From contig NC_064001.1 in the NCBI RefSeq assembly GCF_932276165.1, forward strand, positions 1,867,501 through 1,931,500: a stretch of DNA of 64,000 bases, written 5' to 3'. Shown in pieces: positions 22,700 through 33,327 of the stretch. The DNA comes from Plutella xylostella (Eukaryota > Arthropoda > Insecta > Lepidoptera > Plutellidae). The position numbers and the translations under genes are program-made. Each line of letters opens with the position of its first letter. The stretch's first letter is position 1. The notes beneath the pieces were generated by a model. It did no database searches and was not told the origin of the DNA. It worked only from the letters and a program-made list of their open reading frames with translations.

Positions 22700-22702
22700 T
22701 AA

Positions 22703-23621
22703 GTATAGAAATTGCTAAATCACAGCGCTTTTACATTATTATTTTTTAGGTTACATAGGATAATAGGTAGGTATGATTTTAGTGTTGTGTGAATAGTATT
22801 TTCTTACATACTTTTCAAAATATAATTATGACCGCAAATAATGGAGAAATGCACAAATATTTCTGTGCTACGAAGAGTAGGCAACTCAATAAACTAGTAT
22901 CAAACATAAAAGATGCGAAAGAAGAAATCTTGTGCGCAATAAAACTTTTGTAGACTTTTTGTAGCACATGCTAAGACTGTCATAGCCACATAACCAATCA
23001 AACTTGTATGTGGGGTTTAAAAATATATACATATAGTAAGACCAAACAATGGGGTCATTCTGAAAAAAATAATATTTTTAGGGTAATAGGACTCATACGT
23101 CAAGTGTGAGGACTCATGTTAAGTGTGTTCTTAGCCATATTTTATCAAAATCAACTTAGCCATTCAAAAGATATGCGACTTTTAACACAGAATATCGGGA
23201 GTTTTTAACGTTGGTTAGGTTACTGAAATAAAAACGAATTAAAATCATTAATCATTATTTTGCTCCATTATACCGAGCTATGCAAACACAAAAAAGCTGC
23301 CGATATCGCAATGTACCTCGAATACGATTCAGGCAACTTGCCAGTATGAAAAAAAAACACCCTCGTAATCACACGAATAATCGACGACCACAAAACATCG
23401 AGTTTAACCCAATACGAAGCAATTTACAGCCAGTCGCAGCCATACCATGGACTTACAAATCGCACCTTTATTCAAACGCTACTCAATTTTTTTGGTTCAG
23501 ACGTTTTGAGCTATAAAAAGCATCTTGTGTAAAAATGAATATTTATTATATCATGTATATAATTCAAATCTATGTATGTCTCTTTCTGTCCTTATACTGT
23601 CAATGCAAGGCAGCAATAAAT
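22703..23621. other. No recognisable gene
   Basis: A 78-codon frame at 23280-23516 has no recognised domain. Nothing else was seen. Confidence 0.4.
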
Positions 23622-23624
23622 TTA

Positions 23625-23764
23625 CTGCCAGCTTCTATAACTCTATCTATCCATAACTGGTAGTTACTTTCATACGATTTTGACAGATTGTAACTTTTGA
23701 TTATGTCAAAATCGTATGAAAGTAACTACCAGTTATGGATAGATATAGTTATAGAAACTGGCAG
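23625..23764. mobile_element. PIF/Harbinger-like MITE, near-perfect hairpin
   Basis: A 140-bp foldback: ctgccagcttctataac pairs with gttatagaaactggcag, and pairing runs on through ccataactggtagttacttt and catacgattttgaca. TTA flanks both ends (23622-23624 and 23765-23767). Confidence 0.85.
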
Positions 23765-24003
23765 TTAATGTAGACATTAGCTTAAATTCCCTTTCTTTAA
23801 ATCAGTGTAAGTATATCACTTTAGCAACACCCTGTATAATTAATATGACAGTAGCAGTAAAGGATTGTGGTAGAGAAGTGATGGGAATAAGGCCGAGATT
23901 TGCTTGGGGTCGCCATCCAAAATTAAAATGCGTGTTGTCTTCAAGTGAATTTATTGCAAACTAAAAAACGTAGTGACACACATGCATACGTACATCTATG
24001 TAG

Positions 24004-24270
24004 AAAAAAAAAAAAAACACGCACTCACGCCTTGTACTAATGTACTCCCTTGCGGGGTAGGCAGAGGTGCATTGCTGCACCCACTTTTCGCCAGAGTGTT
24101 ATGTTAGTCCCAATGTAATAGGGGGCGGGCCTATTGCCATTTTACGGGCACATCCAAGACCCGAGAACAAATATCTGTGTTTAAACAAATATCTGCCCCG
24201 GCCGGGAATCGAACCCGGGACCATCGGCTCAGTAGTCAGGGTCACTAACCACTACGCCATTCGGTCGTCA
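24004..24270 (-). mobile_element. tRNA-derived SINE2, full-length
   Basis: Complete copy on the minus strand, with the tRNA-like head at the right (cgaccgaatggcgtagtgg) and the T-rich 3' tail appearing as an A run at 24004-24017. It is very close to the copies at 30058 and 33868. Confidence 0.85.
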
Positions 24271-24534
24271 TAACTATGATACGTCATACTTATAACTATG
24301 TAGCTACATATTCGTTGGTAAGTAATGTGGGTAATGCAGTAGGTAGTTACTAAGCCGAACAAGCAGTTCACACAGAAGCCGGCGGTCGCGTGTGTTGGGT
24401 TCATTAGTCATTATTCCTATTTGTGCCAACTTCTGATAAAGTAGGTATGTCTACACTTTGGACTAAAAATACCCGTACGCGATTTGACTTTAAAGGAACA
24501 GCTCTACCGTGCCACCATCGAGACCATAGACTTA

Positions 24535-24683
24535 GGGCCAGTTTTTTGATCCCTAGTTAACTCAACCATTGGTCAAAAATGGCGACCATTAGTTAAAAAC
24601 CGCTCAAATTTGTATGCAGCTGTCATGCTTGACAAGTAACTTGATTAATGGTTAAAGTTGACCACGGATCAAAAAACTGGCCC
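24535..24683. mobile_element. PIF/Harbinger-like MITE (ccagttttttgatcc ends)
   Basis: A 149-bp foldback with ends gggccagttttttgatccct and ggatcaaaaaactggccc, flanked by TTA at 24532-24534 and 24684-24686. The inner arms diverge more than in the other hairpins. Confidence 0.8.
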
Positions 24684-24798
24684 TTATATATTAGTCTATG
24701 ATCGAGACATTAGCAATTAACATTCAATAGGCCTCGTTGCTCGCCTGTCAAACACCAGTCAGACTTATGCAAGTTACGTCAGATTTGAGCAGCAGGAT

Positions 24799-24935
24799 AA
24801 AGATAAAGATAAAATACTCTTTATTGCACACAAACAGAAACAGTTTCACAAGTCATAGAAAATAAATAGTACAATCGGCAGCCTTATTACTAAAAGTAAT
24901 CTCTTCCAGACAACCAAATTGATAGGAAATAGAAA
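24799..24935 (-). mobile_element. LINE 3'-end fragment (family A)
   Basis: A GATAAA-type tail followed by ctctttattgcacacaaaca, cggcagccttattactaaaa and ctcttccagacaacc. Same family as 289-440. Confidence 0.6.
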
Positions 24936-26918
24936 GAAAGAAAATGGCTTATGTTCGGTGGTGGTAACCCTACAGAGGACAAATTCTCCACCTAGACCAC
25001 TTCTTAAAAGTCCTTATTTTCCATTCAGACCACTCACATACGAGTACGAGAGGTATTTAATGATCCGTACTTTTTTTTATTAAAAAGAATTAGTGTAACG
25101 CTCGTGTGTTGTGGTCAATAGTTGTACGTCAAACAACCATCTATATATTTTTAAAGCATATTTGTTTTCCCTCTAATGGGCAATGACTTTTATTAACTTC
25201 TATTATAAGTACTAATACCCGATCATAAAATAATTACAGGTATTACAAGTAATTTCATCTTTATCCTCATCTCACCTAGATAAATCTGTCCCACAGATTA
25301 CCTTTCGCCATTTAATTAACAAAATGGCGCATTTACATTTTTATGTAGTTTAAAATTGGATCGTTGTTTTTGTCGCGTTCAGCTGTAAATAAAGAACCAT
25401 TACGTGCCTCTGAAAATATGTTTAGAACGGTGAGATTCTAAGTATACTTTTTTAAACTCTCAGCGGAAAAAGTGGGGTGTTATAAATATAACTTGTCTGT
25501 ATCTGTGCATTTGTGCGTGTGTGTATGTGTCTCTAGTTTAGAGCCATGGAAGTAATAATAACCTACGAACTTAGGTAAAATAACTATTTTTAGAACACTC
25601 ACTCGAAAAATAAATAATTCACCGTCAATCCGAATGAATGACTAATATGATATTCCTGTAGCCAATACAATATTATAATATCATCATCGTCATCATCAGC
25701 CCGTATATGTCTACTTTTAAAAAGGTACCTGTATTCGGAGTTTCACAAAATTTTACATAATATAAAAAATCTACAGGGCGTGTACTTAACAAATTTATAC
25801 CACAATGAAGCATATTTAATAGCCATTTCAGCTTTTAAGCTTGCCTTTTATATTTTCAGCTTAAATAAAGTATATTGATAAATAATAATAATTATAGTCT
25901 ATGGACGTAATTATGTTTAAGCAATTTAAGTAGCCCTAAAATTCTAAAATACCTGTGCAGTGTGCATTTGTCCTTACACAGGGTGGAATATGTAATGAGT
26001 AATAGAATAGAATAGAATAGAATAGAATAGAATAGAATAAACCTTTATTCAAAGAAAACAACTTATGCTATTACATACATCCCACAAAACCAAATGTTAA
26101 TATGGTTTGACTGTGGGTGACAAATGACTGAGTAAGACATATTATATTATTTTATAGTATATTGTGAAACAAGCAAAAGTATTCATTGAAATCATAAAAA
26201 TAACTCCTGTCAAGTACTAACATTATTACCAAAATAGCACCCGAACACGATAACACCAGTCAGGTCCGAATTGCAAATGCATTGCTGGCTTGCCACTGTT
26301 GATCCATTTCCGTTTAATAGCTGAACGAGCGATGAATACTTAATACAAAAGCACCAGCCGGCCTGGGCTGTCGCTTTGTAAACACCTACGGTGTTCAAAC
26401 GTGGTTCAGTTTTGTTGCATTGATTGGGAGTAGTGAAGAGGAGTTTTGACAATGCATTGTGTTGTGCGGTCGGTTATGAAAGTAGCTAAACATGTTGGTA
26501 GCTTTTCATACTAAGTATACATGTTTGGATGAATGAATAGATGGTTTGTGAGTTTGACAAAGTAAAACGGTGTATAACCTGACCGTTACTTATGAATCCG
26601 GACATACGGTGTTAAATTATGACTTTTGATAGGTAGGTATATAGTTAAGTTTTTGTCGGGTGCCTTGCCCTGGATATTAAAGTTCTTTATAAACTTCCTC
26701 AATGGCCAGAACTGATAATTAAACTAAACTGAAAATGTTAACAGATCCATCGTGTATTCACGGAGTTGACGGCAGATTAGGAAACTAAGTTTAAAACGGA
26801 CGGACGGGGCAACTAAAAGTTTTATTCAAAGAACAATATCTTAAACCGTGTCGAAGTTACGAAAGTTTCGGAACTTTAACTAAGTAATGTTGACCTCCGC
26901 TCTTTTGAATTATAATAA
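24936..26918. repeat. No gene; (TAGAA)n run and small LINE ends
   Basis: A pentamer run of TAGAA units lies at about 26002-26038, the same unit that forms the SINE1 tail, and is followed by aaacctttattcaaagaaaa from another retroposon end. A CATCAT-type RTE relic is at 25678-25710. An 80-codon minus-strand frame at 26210-26452 has no recognised domain. Confidence 0.45.
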
Positions 26919-26920
26919 TA

Positions 26921-27137
26921 CACTTGCGAGCGATGAAAAACATCCACATATTTCTCTATTTTTTTAAATCATTTCATTTGAACACAATATCATAATTTTT
27001 TGTTTGTACCTAATATTCTGATGCGCTGTTAAAATGTACCTTCTTCAATATTACATACGGTGTCATTAAACTAGCCTTCTCCGTTTAGGAGTAATTTGGT
27101 GCTATTGTCACTGGAACTTTATAATAGCTCGCGAGTA
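26921..27137. mobile_element. Mariner-like MITE
   Basis: TA followed by cacttgcgagcgatgaaaaa on the left, and agtaatttggtgctattgtc, actggaactt, agctcgcgagta on the right. The middle shares atattctgatgcgctgttaa with other copies. There is no coding capacity. Confidence 0.8.
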
Positions 27138-27345
27138 TAATTATTATTATTATTATTATTTTATCCTTTATTGCACAAATATATAAATAAGTGTACAAAG
27201 GTGGTGAAACCTTTAACATAATTTCTCCTGTACTTCCTGTGGGTTGACTGGTAGAAAATGCTTTTAGCATTAAGTCCACAATGCTAAAAGCATTTTCTAC
27301 CAGTCAACCCACAGGAAGTACAGGAGAAATTATGTTAAAGGTGTG
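27138..27345. repeat. LINE-type end converted to a perfect 61-bp palindrome
   Basis: After an ATT run and tttatcctttattgcacaaa (a LINE-type 3' end) the 61 bases 27210-27270 are repeated exactly in inverse orientation at 27281-27341, separated by 10 bases. No mismatch was found between the arms. Two ORFs here (27085-27279 on minus, 27281-27508 on plus) begin with the same residues because of this. Confidence 0.85.
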
Positions 27346-27411
27346 CAAAAAAAAGAGAAAAAAAAGAAAGAAATTGCAATGTCACTCAATAATTAAAGTT
27401 AATTACACAGC

Positions 27412-27535
27412 GTGTTGCAAAAATGGTAACGAAAGGGTTGCGAATTTAGAAACTCGTAGAACAAAAGTTGTTCAGAATGACCCTCTGAGTCACCCCCTTT
27501 CGGCTTAGTATACCTTTTTTGCAACACCCTGTATA
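27412..27535. mobile_element. MITE (gtgttgcaaaa family)
   Basis: The ends cagcgtgttgcaaaaatgg and ttttgcaacaccctgtat are inverted; ttcggcttagtatacc precedes the right end. The arms are short and the centre is reduced compared with the 4178 element. Confidence 0.7.
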
Positions 27536-28061
27536 GTACGATGATATCGTGTCTGTTATACGCGGACTTTGCTGTTCTGTTTTCTGTTTTAATAATATCA
27601 TTGTAAAACCATTGTTTCCAGTTTCTTTTACTCTAATTATTTGATATTGTTAATAGGATTATACATTAGTAGTACCTATTTTAGGACTTTTAGATATATC
27701 CGCATTTCTTTTATACATAATTAAACAACAGACCAATTTTTAAAAAATACTACCTAATCGTAAATTGTTTAAGTCGTAAATACACTTTTACAAAGAAAGA
27801 CACTAAAACGAGCAATATAACGTACACTGAACAACTATGTAAACACCACATTATATTGTAAGGTTTAAAATGATTAAAAAACCAAGTGTATTGAATTTAT
27901 ACTTACAAAATCCGGCGCGGATATTGATAACAAAAGTCTGTTTTCTGTCTCAGATACTAAATTGACAGATTCTGGACGTCGATTGTCAATTGACAGTCGA
28001 TTGTCCCGCCAATAGAACGATACGTCACTTAATCGCGGGACAATAGACTGTTGCTAAACTA

Positions 28062-28254
28062 CAGTGCCACAAACTTATCTGTTCCGGTGACAGCTCACGT
28101 AAATGTGTAATATTTCTTCATTCTATAAGATTTTAAGTTTGCCAGTAGTGGTAATTCGCTCTCTAATCTATATGAATATATAATTCATTAGTAAATAAAG
28201 AGATATGGATCTATTTAGTTCGCTCTCACCGGAACAGATAAGTTTGTCGCACTA
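28062..28254. mobile_element. TA-flanked foldback MITE
   Basis: A 193-bp element with ends cagtgccacaaacttatctg and cagataagtttgtcgcacta. About 28 bp of inverted repeat run to gttccggtga/tcaccggaac. TA flanks both sides (28060-28061 and 28255-28256), pointing to a Tc1/mariner-type parent. Confidence 0.75.
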
Positions 28255-28299
28255 TATTCCGATTGACTTTTGACAAGTAATTCTAATATTCTACGTCGA

Positions 28300-28338
28300 A
28301 AAAATAAACGATTTCATTTCATTTCATTTCATTTCATG
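28300..28338. repeat. (ATTTC)n run
   Basis: About five tandem ATTTC units after aaaaaataaacg. This may be the tail of a lost retroposon. Confidence 0.6.
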
Positions 28339-28347
28339 ATCAATTAA

Positions 28348-28501
28348 GGGCCCCTTGCACCAATAAATTATTTCTAGATTTAGTATCAAATGTCGATTTA
28401 AGAAACGTCAGTCCATAGAAAATATGACACTAAATCGAGATTTAACACTAAATCGAGATTTAACACTAAATCTAGATTTAATATGTTGGTGCAAGTGGCC
28501 C
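28348..28501. mobile_element. PIF/Harbinger-like MITE (ccttgcacc family), intact
   Basis: The ends gggccccttgcaccaa and ttggtgcaagtggccc, flanked by TAA/TTA. Internally the word aaatcgagatttaacact is repeated in tandem (28430-28468), and these units pair with the opposite arm. An older copy is broken at 4743-4998. Confidence 0.8.
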
Positions 28502-28932
28502 TTAGTATCTGAAATTAAAAACAGACTCAAGTTTTACACCAAAATGACATAAAATTGCGTAAAACTTGGTTTGTGTAAAACTCATGTTTTGACATTTGCT
28601 TTTCATAATCTCAATATCCGGTATAGTTCTCCTAGAATTTAGCAAAACATAAAATATCACAAGTTCAATATCCGTGTCTGGCGCTGTAAAACGAAGCTCA
28701 AAGTTTTTTCAGGGCAATTCTTAAGTACGTACGTGTGTCACGCAAACCTAACATGAGTTCATGTTACCATTTCCACTTTTTCAGCATGTCCCGGCAGACT
28801 TACTTTTTGATTTACTGCTACATGTAGTGTTAGTTACTTATATGTGGGAAATCTCACATACGAAGTTGCGTTTACAAATATATTTTTTATGTGTGGTAAA
28901 TTTTGAAATATTGGATTCAAAGTTTCTGAATA

Positions 28933-29053
28933 CCCCCCCCCCCCCCCCCCCCCCACATGAGAAGGGCTAGCACGGGGCGCATTTAAGACGTGACAAAAGT
29001 TCTCCGTCTCAAAACTTTTGTCACGTCTTAATTGCGCCCCGTGCTAGCCCTTC
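28933..29053. mobile_element. Poly-C tract followed by a foldback element
   Basis: A run of 22 C lies at 28933-28954. Seven bases later comes a foldback at 28961-29053 with ends gaagggctagcacggggcgc and gcgccccgtgctagcccttc and pairing through agacgtgacaaaagtt. No clear target duplication is visible. It ends 86 bases before the first unc-13 exon found here. Confidence 0.7.
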
Positions 29054-29139
29054 AGCATGCCTTACAGTAATCAACTAAAGTGGAAACAGTAACATGTTCA
29101 TTTCAACAACCCATACTGACGATACATTTTCCATTTCAG

Positions 29140-29169
29140 TGAAAAAGGCGCGTTATGTTGCTATACAAG
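29140..29169 (+). CDS. unc-13: unc-13, C2-domain exon a (30 nt)
   Basis: A 30-base micro-exon bounded by ttttccatttcag and gtacgc. With one base carried in from an upstream exon (phase 1) it reads (V)KKARYVAIQ and ends with one base of the next codon, matching the phase of the exon at 29250. The VKKAR motif is the first strand of the N-terminal C2 domain of UNC-13/Munc13 proteins, which act at the presynaptic active zone in synaptic vesicle priming. The preceding exon, which should carry the start codon and a few residues, was not found in the window. The call rests on phase and on the context of the next exon; the exon alone is too short for certainty. Confidence 0.75.
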
Positions 29170-29249
29170 GTACGCAGAACTCCTTACTAAAGTTGTGATT
29201 AAATTTGCCGCTTAAACTCAGGTTTATAAAGTTTTTTTTTCATTTGCAG

Positions 29250-29352
29250 GAACACAATTCAATACGTACGTGACACTCAAGCTACAAAATGTCAAGTCTA
29301 CGACGGTGACAGTGAAGGGGCCCACACCCTGCTGGGAACAAGACTTTCTTTT
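29250..29352 (+). CDS. unc-13: unc-13, C2-domain exon b
   Basis: A 103-base exon with acceptor ttttcatttgcag and donor gtgagt, entered in phase 1 and left in phase 2. It encodes a glycine completed across the junction, then TQFNTYVTLKLQNVKSTTVT and VKGPTPCWEQDFLF. This is the hallmark of the N-terminal (non-calcium-binding type) C2 domain of UNC-13/Munc13: FNTYVTLK, NVKSTT and CWEQDF are very strongly conserved from nematodes to mammals. In mammals this domain binds the RIM zinc finger; here that is inferred from the family. The next exon found, at 56449, continues the same domain in the correct phase after an intron of about 27.1 kb. Confidence 0.92.
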
Positions 29353-29626
29353 GTGAGTTATTTTTGTACCAGTTGCTACCTTCTGCCTGTAGGCTGTATC
29401 TATTCTATACTCGGCGCGTTTATGCTAGCGGACTGATATTTTGTTTAGAGACACAGGACACAACATATTTTATGGTAAGATTTGCGTTTTAAGTTAGTCT
29501 ACTTATCGGTATCTTACGTATAAGCCGAAACTGATTGTCATAAAATGTATGGAGAAACGGCGTCGGCAATGCCGGTAAAGTGGACGCACTTGTGTGAATT
29601 TCTATACAAAGAATACTTACTTAAAA
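29353..29626. other. Start of the 27-kb unc-13 intron, no repeats recognised
   Basis: Intron sequence directly after the exon b donor; nothing else was recognised. The intron runs from 29353 to 56448 and contains most of the mobile elements described below. Confidence 0.7.
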
Positions 29627-29628
29627 TA

Positions 29629-29870
29629 CACTCCCGGGCAAAAGTCGAGTTGAAAAGGTTCCACTGAGAAAAATACCAAATTACTTCTAAACGGAATAAG
29701 CTAGCCCAATGACGCCTTTTGCAGCATTGGAGTACATTTGACAAAGCATCAGGATATTACCAACTTAAAAGGGTAATGTTTTGTTCAAATATTAAATGAA
29801 ATGTTTGAAAAAAATTGACTCTTTTTGTGTCGGCATTTTTTGAGTGGAGCTTTCTCATTGCCCTTGAGTG
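29629..29870. mobile_element. Mariner-like MITE, full-length
   Basis: Flanked by TA (29627-29628 and 29871-29872). The left end is cactcccgggcaaaagtcga, with accaaattacttctaaacgg following; the right end is gagtggagctttctcattgc, ccttgagtg. About 240 bp with inverted ends and no ORF of note. Confidence 0.8.
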
Positions 29871-30057
29871 TACGTCCGGTGCTATGCCTCTAATCTAATG
29901 CACATTGAAAGTAATGAAACGCATTATTGTATACGTAAGCCACAGAATAACACTTCCTCGCGTTGGCTGGGCCCTTCGTTACCTGAGTGAGAGTCGGAAT
30001 AAGGACATAGTGGATGTATGCTTGTATAGTGTGCGGTGGGACAGTCATCGCTGAAAC

Positions 30058-30324
30058 AAAAAAAAAAAAAACACGCACTCACGCCTTGTACTCATGTACT
30101 CCCTTGCGGGGTAGGCAGAGGTGCAATGCTGCACCCACTCTTCGCCAGAGTGTTATGTTAGTCCCAATGTAATAGGGGGCGGGCCTATTGCCATTTTACG
30201 GGCACATCCAAGACCCGAGAACAAATATCTGTATTTAAACAAATATCTGCCCCAGCCGGGAATCGAACCCGGGACCATCGGCTCAGTAGTCAGGGTCACT
30301 AACCACTACACCATTCGGTCGTCA
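30058..30324 (-). mobile_element. tRNA-derived SINE2, full-length
   Basis: Complete minus-strand copy with A/B-box-like head at the right and T-tail (A run on the + strand) at the left. The target duplication ctgaaacaaaa is at about 30051-30061 and at 30325-30335. Confidence 0.88.
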
Positions 30325-30325
30325 C

Positions 30326-30700
30326 TGAAACAAAACACAGTTTTTTTTCATTGGCGGTTTTAATATGTTATTTCGATAAGGTACAAAAATATATGTATAC
30401 AGTTTTAGTGGTAGTTTTTATACTTTTGTAGTAAAACATAAATACAGATCACCTTATAGACTACATATAATGTCTTAGGTTTAAAAGTGATTTAACGTTG
30501 TATAAAATTGTCTGGAGGACTTTATTACACCCCACATACTTCATAATGAAAGTGTTATTGTCTGGATTTAATATTGCAAGTAATTTATAGTTAACGTGAT
30601 AGCATAGTAAGAATAATCCTACATAATAGTCCTTGGTATCAGAGCACTTATATTTACGATACAAATTCAGCTATATTTTTAATTTACGGTATATCCCAAA
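30326..30700. other. No recognisable gene
   Basis: AT-rich intronic DNA; nothing recognised. Confidence 0.4.
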
Positions 30701-30855
30701 TCTTTAGATAGATAGATAGAATATTCTTTATTTGTACACAACACACACATGAAATAAACTTACAACATAACTTAAATACTAACACATATGTACAAAAATG
30801 GCGGCCTTATCGCTTAAGGCGATTTTTTAAAGACAACCTTAGGGTGGAAGGATAT
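30701..30855 (-). mobile_element. LINE 3'-end fragment (family A)
   Basis: A (GATA)n tail at 30703-30720, then ttctttatttgtacacaaca, atggcggccttatcgcttaa, acaaccttagggtggaagga. It is the closest relative of 289-440. Confidence 0.65.
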
Positions 30856-31281
30856 TTATGATCAAAGAGGGGTTTTAATGTATAAGTAGCAGCGTATTGT
30901 AACTTATTTATAAAATTTATTGGATAATATATTTTTCTTTTTAAAGTTACCGTGTGCTAATTAACTACTATGAACGTGCTTAAAATTTAAAAATATCTGC
31001 AGAATTTTTATCAAGCATCTAAACAGTGCCTTTTACCTTTTATAGTATAGCCACAATGCTTAAAATTTTACAAAACTTGCCAAATGCTGAACTGTATTGC
31101 ATGCAGTTTTCGCAATTGAGTTATAAGCTCTCTTATCTTCCGGTGCTAGGCCATTTATAATGGGCTTTTCTGGTAAAATAGTATCGTACCTATAGCAACA
31201 TCGTAAATTCACTTTGTTTTGATATCACGGGCAAACTGGGAGAAATACATATTAACAAAGCTGCTAAAGACTTGGGAATTC

Positions 31282-32663
31282 TATTCTATTCTATTCTATT
31301 CTCATAGGGGGTGAAGTTCCTGTACGTGGCTCTCTCGAGTGGAACCTTTGTACATATCCCCTTGGTTTCAGCTCAGCCAGCCTAGCTCCCGGGTAAACTG
31401 GAGTAGCAGGCCTGGGTGTTGTAATAGCTGAGGTAGGCGCTCTGTTGGTCCAAGAATAGATAATCTTGTTTCTGTAGTAGGTGGACAAGCTAACAGAATA
31501 TGTTCAACCGTCTCATCTACTTCCTTACATGTCCTACATAAGGGACTAGTTGAGTTACCTATGGTATATAAGTGTTTATTCACGCAACAATGTCCTGTTA
31601 TTAGTCCTACCATTAATGATATATTACTACGGGACAGGTTGAGTAAGTAGCGTGTAAGTTTGTGGTTGTGTGATACAATAAACGCTTTAGTTTGTCTGCA
31701 ATCTACACGATTTTTCCACTCCTGATTGTGTTCAGATAGTGTTTTATCGGTGAGACATTGCCTTATTGCCTTTGATGACAGACTAATAAATGGTTCTGGC
31801 CCTATTGGTAGGGTATTTGATCCCATTCTTGCTAGTCGGTCAGCCTCGCAATTTCCTATGTTGTCGTTATGACTTTTAATCCACTGTACTGTTACATTAT
31901 TTGAAATGCTTAGGTTTTCCAGTGTTCTGTGACATTCTAAAATTAATTTAGATTTTGTTACAGTTCTGCCTAAGGCACCTAAAATAGCCATACTGTCTGT
32001 GTAGAAGCAGATATTGCTATTTTTTGTGTATTTTATTTGTGTAGCTCCGTCAAGTAGGCTGGCAGCTTCTGCCTGAAAAACAGTAGCTTTGTTCCCGAAG
32101 CTGACAGAGTATTGTAAATTAAGTTCCGGGCAGAAGACACCTCCACCGCTGCCCTTCTTGTTCTTGGCTCCGTCAATGTAGATATTGATGTCGTAATTGT
32201 TTTCGTCTGATGTGCCACACTGATCTCGCTGGATAGTGTAGCTTCTGTTGAAGATAAACGTCTTTATAGTAGTGTCGCTGCATTCAGTGGACCCGGGAGC
32301 CGACAACTTGGCAATGTCAAGTATGCGACTGTGTCCCTGTGCAGTAGTATTCGTTGACCATAGTCCCATGTTACTTAGCCTTATCGCCGCCGCTTTAGCT
32401 TCCTGCTTGATGATAATATCGAGTGGTGGAAGTCCTAGAATTATTTCTAGGGCGGCTGTTGGGGTTGACTTCATACATCCGGTGATTGAAACGCATGCAA
32501 GCCTTTGAAACTGTCGTAGTTTGTTTTTCACAGTAATGAGGTTCGATCTTTGCCACCAAACCACTGCTCCATATGTTATTATAGGTCTGACCACCGCTGT
32601 GTACAACCATTTACACAGCTTTGGCTTGAGTCCCCATTTGGATCCAACAAGTTTCCTAGTTTC
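31282..32663 (-). mobile_element. I-type LINE, 5'-truncated, with target duplication
   Basis: A 1382-bp minus-strand non-LTR retrotransposon. A perfect 11-bp target duplication, cttgggaattc, lies at 31271-31281 and 32664-32674. The 3' end is a tail of GAATA units (31282-31303), preceded by ggatatgtacaaaggttcca, cgagagagccacgtacagg. This tail is shared with SINE1. The coding frame is open over its whole retained length, so the insertion is young. It lies antisense to unc-13. Confidence 0.92.
31368..32660 (-). pseudogene. LINE ORF2 C-terminus: end of RT, RNase H, Cys-His motif (truncated)
   Basis: About 430 codons remain. The frame opens upstream of the first annotated codon (KLVGSKWGLKPKLCKWLYTA) and continues VVRPIITYGAVVWW, the segment just after the reverse-transcriptase palm in non-LTR elements. 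An RNase H domain follows, with the acidic residues visible in IYIDGAKNKKGSG, FQAEAASLLDG, FYTDSMAIL and NCEADRLARMG. The C-terminus has CRTCKEVDETVEHILLAC, a Cys-Cys-His-Cys motif usual in I/Jockey-like proteins. RNase H after RT places it in the I superclade (I, LOA or Outcast-like); the exact clade is not decided. The RT palm and endonuclease are missing through 5' truncation. Confidence 0.88.
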
Positions 32664-32674
32664 CTTGGGAATTC

Positions 32675-33318
32675 ATGCTAGATAACTTTTGTTAAAGATA
32701 TTGCGAAAAATATTTATTTTCTATATTTTCATTGTTGGTTATATGGCATTTTGCTATGAGGAGTAGTTTTTTAAAACGAATTTCCATTACTCTTAGTTGT
32801 AGAAGCTATTTAGAATGACCTTTTAGGCTTACTATGTGCCGTATTTAACATCCTGTATCACTCGCGACACCTTTCGTGCACCCCTTGTTAAAAGAAATAC
32901 GTACAAAGGTTCCACTTGAGTGAATCCGGGGCAGGAACTAACCACAATTATAATGCACTCACGAGAAATGAAAGAGTTCCAGTGACGTATGGAACGGCAA
33001 TGGCAGATGGAACTTTTTCATTGCTCTTTAGTGTAATTGTCTCAATGGAGATTGGCCGCCGTGGTCGAAATTCGGCTAGGAGGACATTATTATGTATGTA
33101 ATTTGAATATAGGTGCTACAATGTATGTAGGTAACTGTATCGATTATTGGTTTGTAATTATTATCGTTTACAGATAGCACATGTATTAGATAAGTGGTAC
33201 TGTGAGCTTCGATTTTGTAACTAAGCTAATGCTAGCTTTTAATGACACATAAACTGGAATTACTGTGATTGCACTTTAGTACCTACACTCGACTATAAAA
33301 CGGTGCTGTGTTTAAATC
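32675..33318. other. No gene; tail relic and small MITE
   Basis: At 32896-32938 a worn SINE1/LINE tail (acaaaggttccacttgagtg) is visible. At 32951-33034 a deleted mariner-like MITE keeps only its two ends (gcactcacgagaaatgaaag and ggaactttttcattgctctt). Confidence 0.5.
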
Positions 33319-33327
33319 CGTTCTTAT

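Noticed and set aside
28758..29095. Larger inverted repeat (catgttacc.tttccacttt and its complement) enclosing the poly-C hairpin
   Set aside because: Only about 20 bases match with mismatches, and the borders do not define an element.
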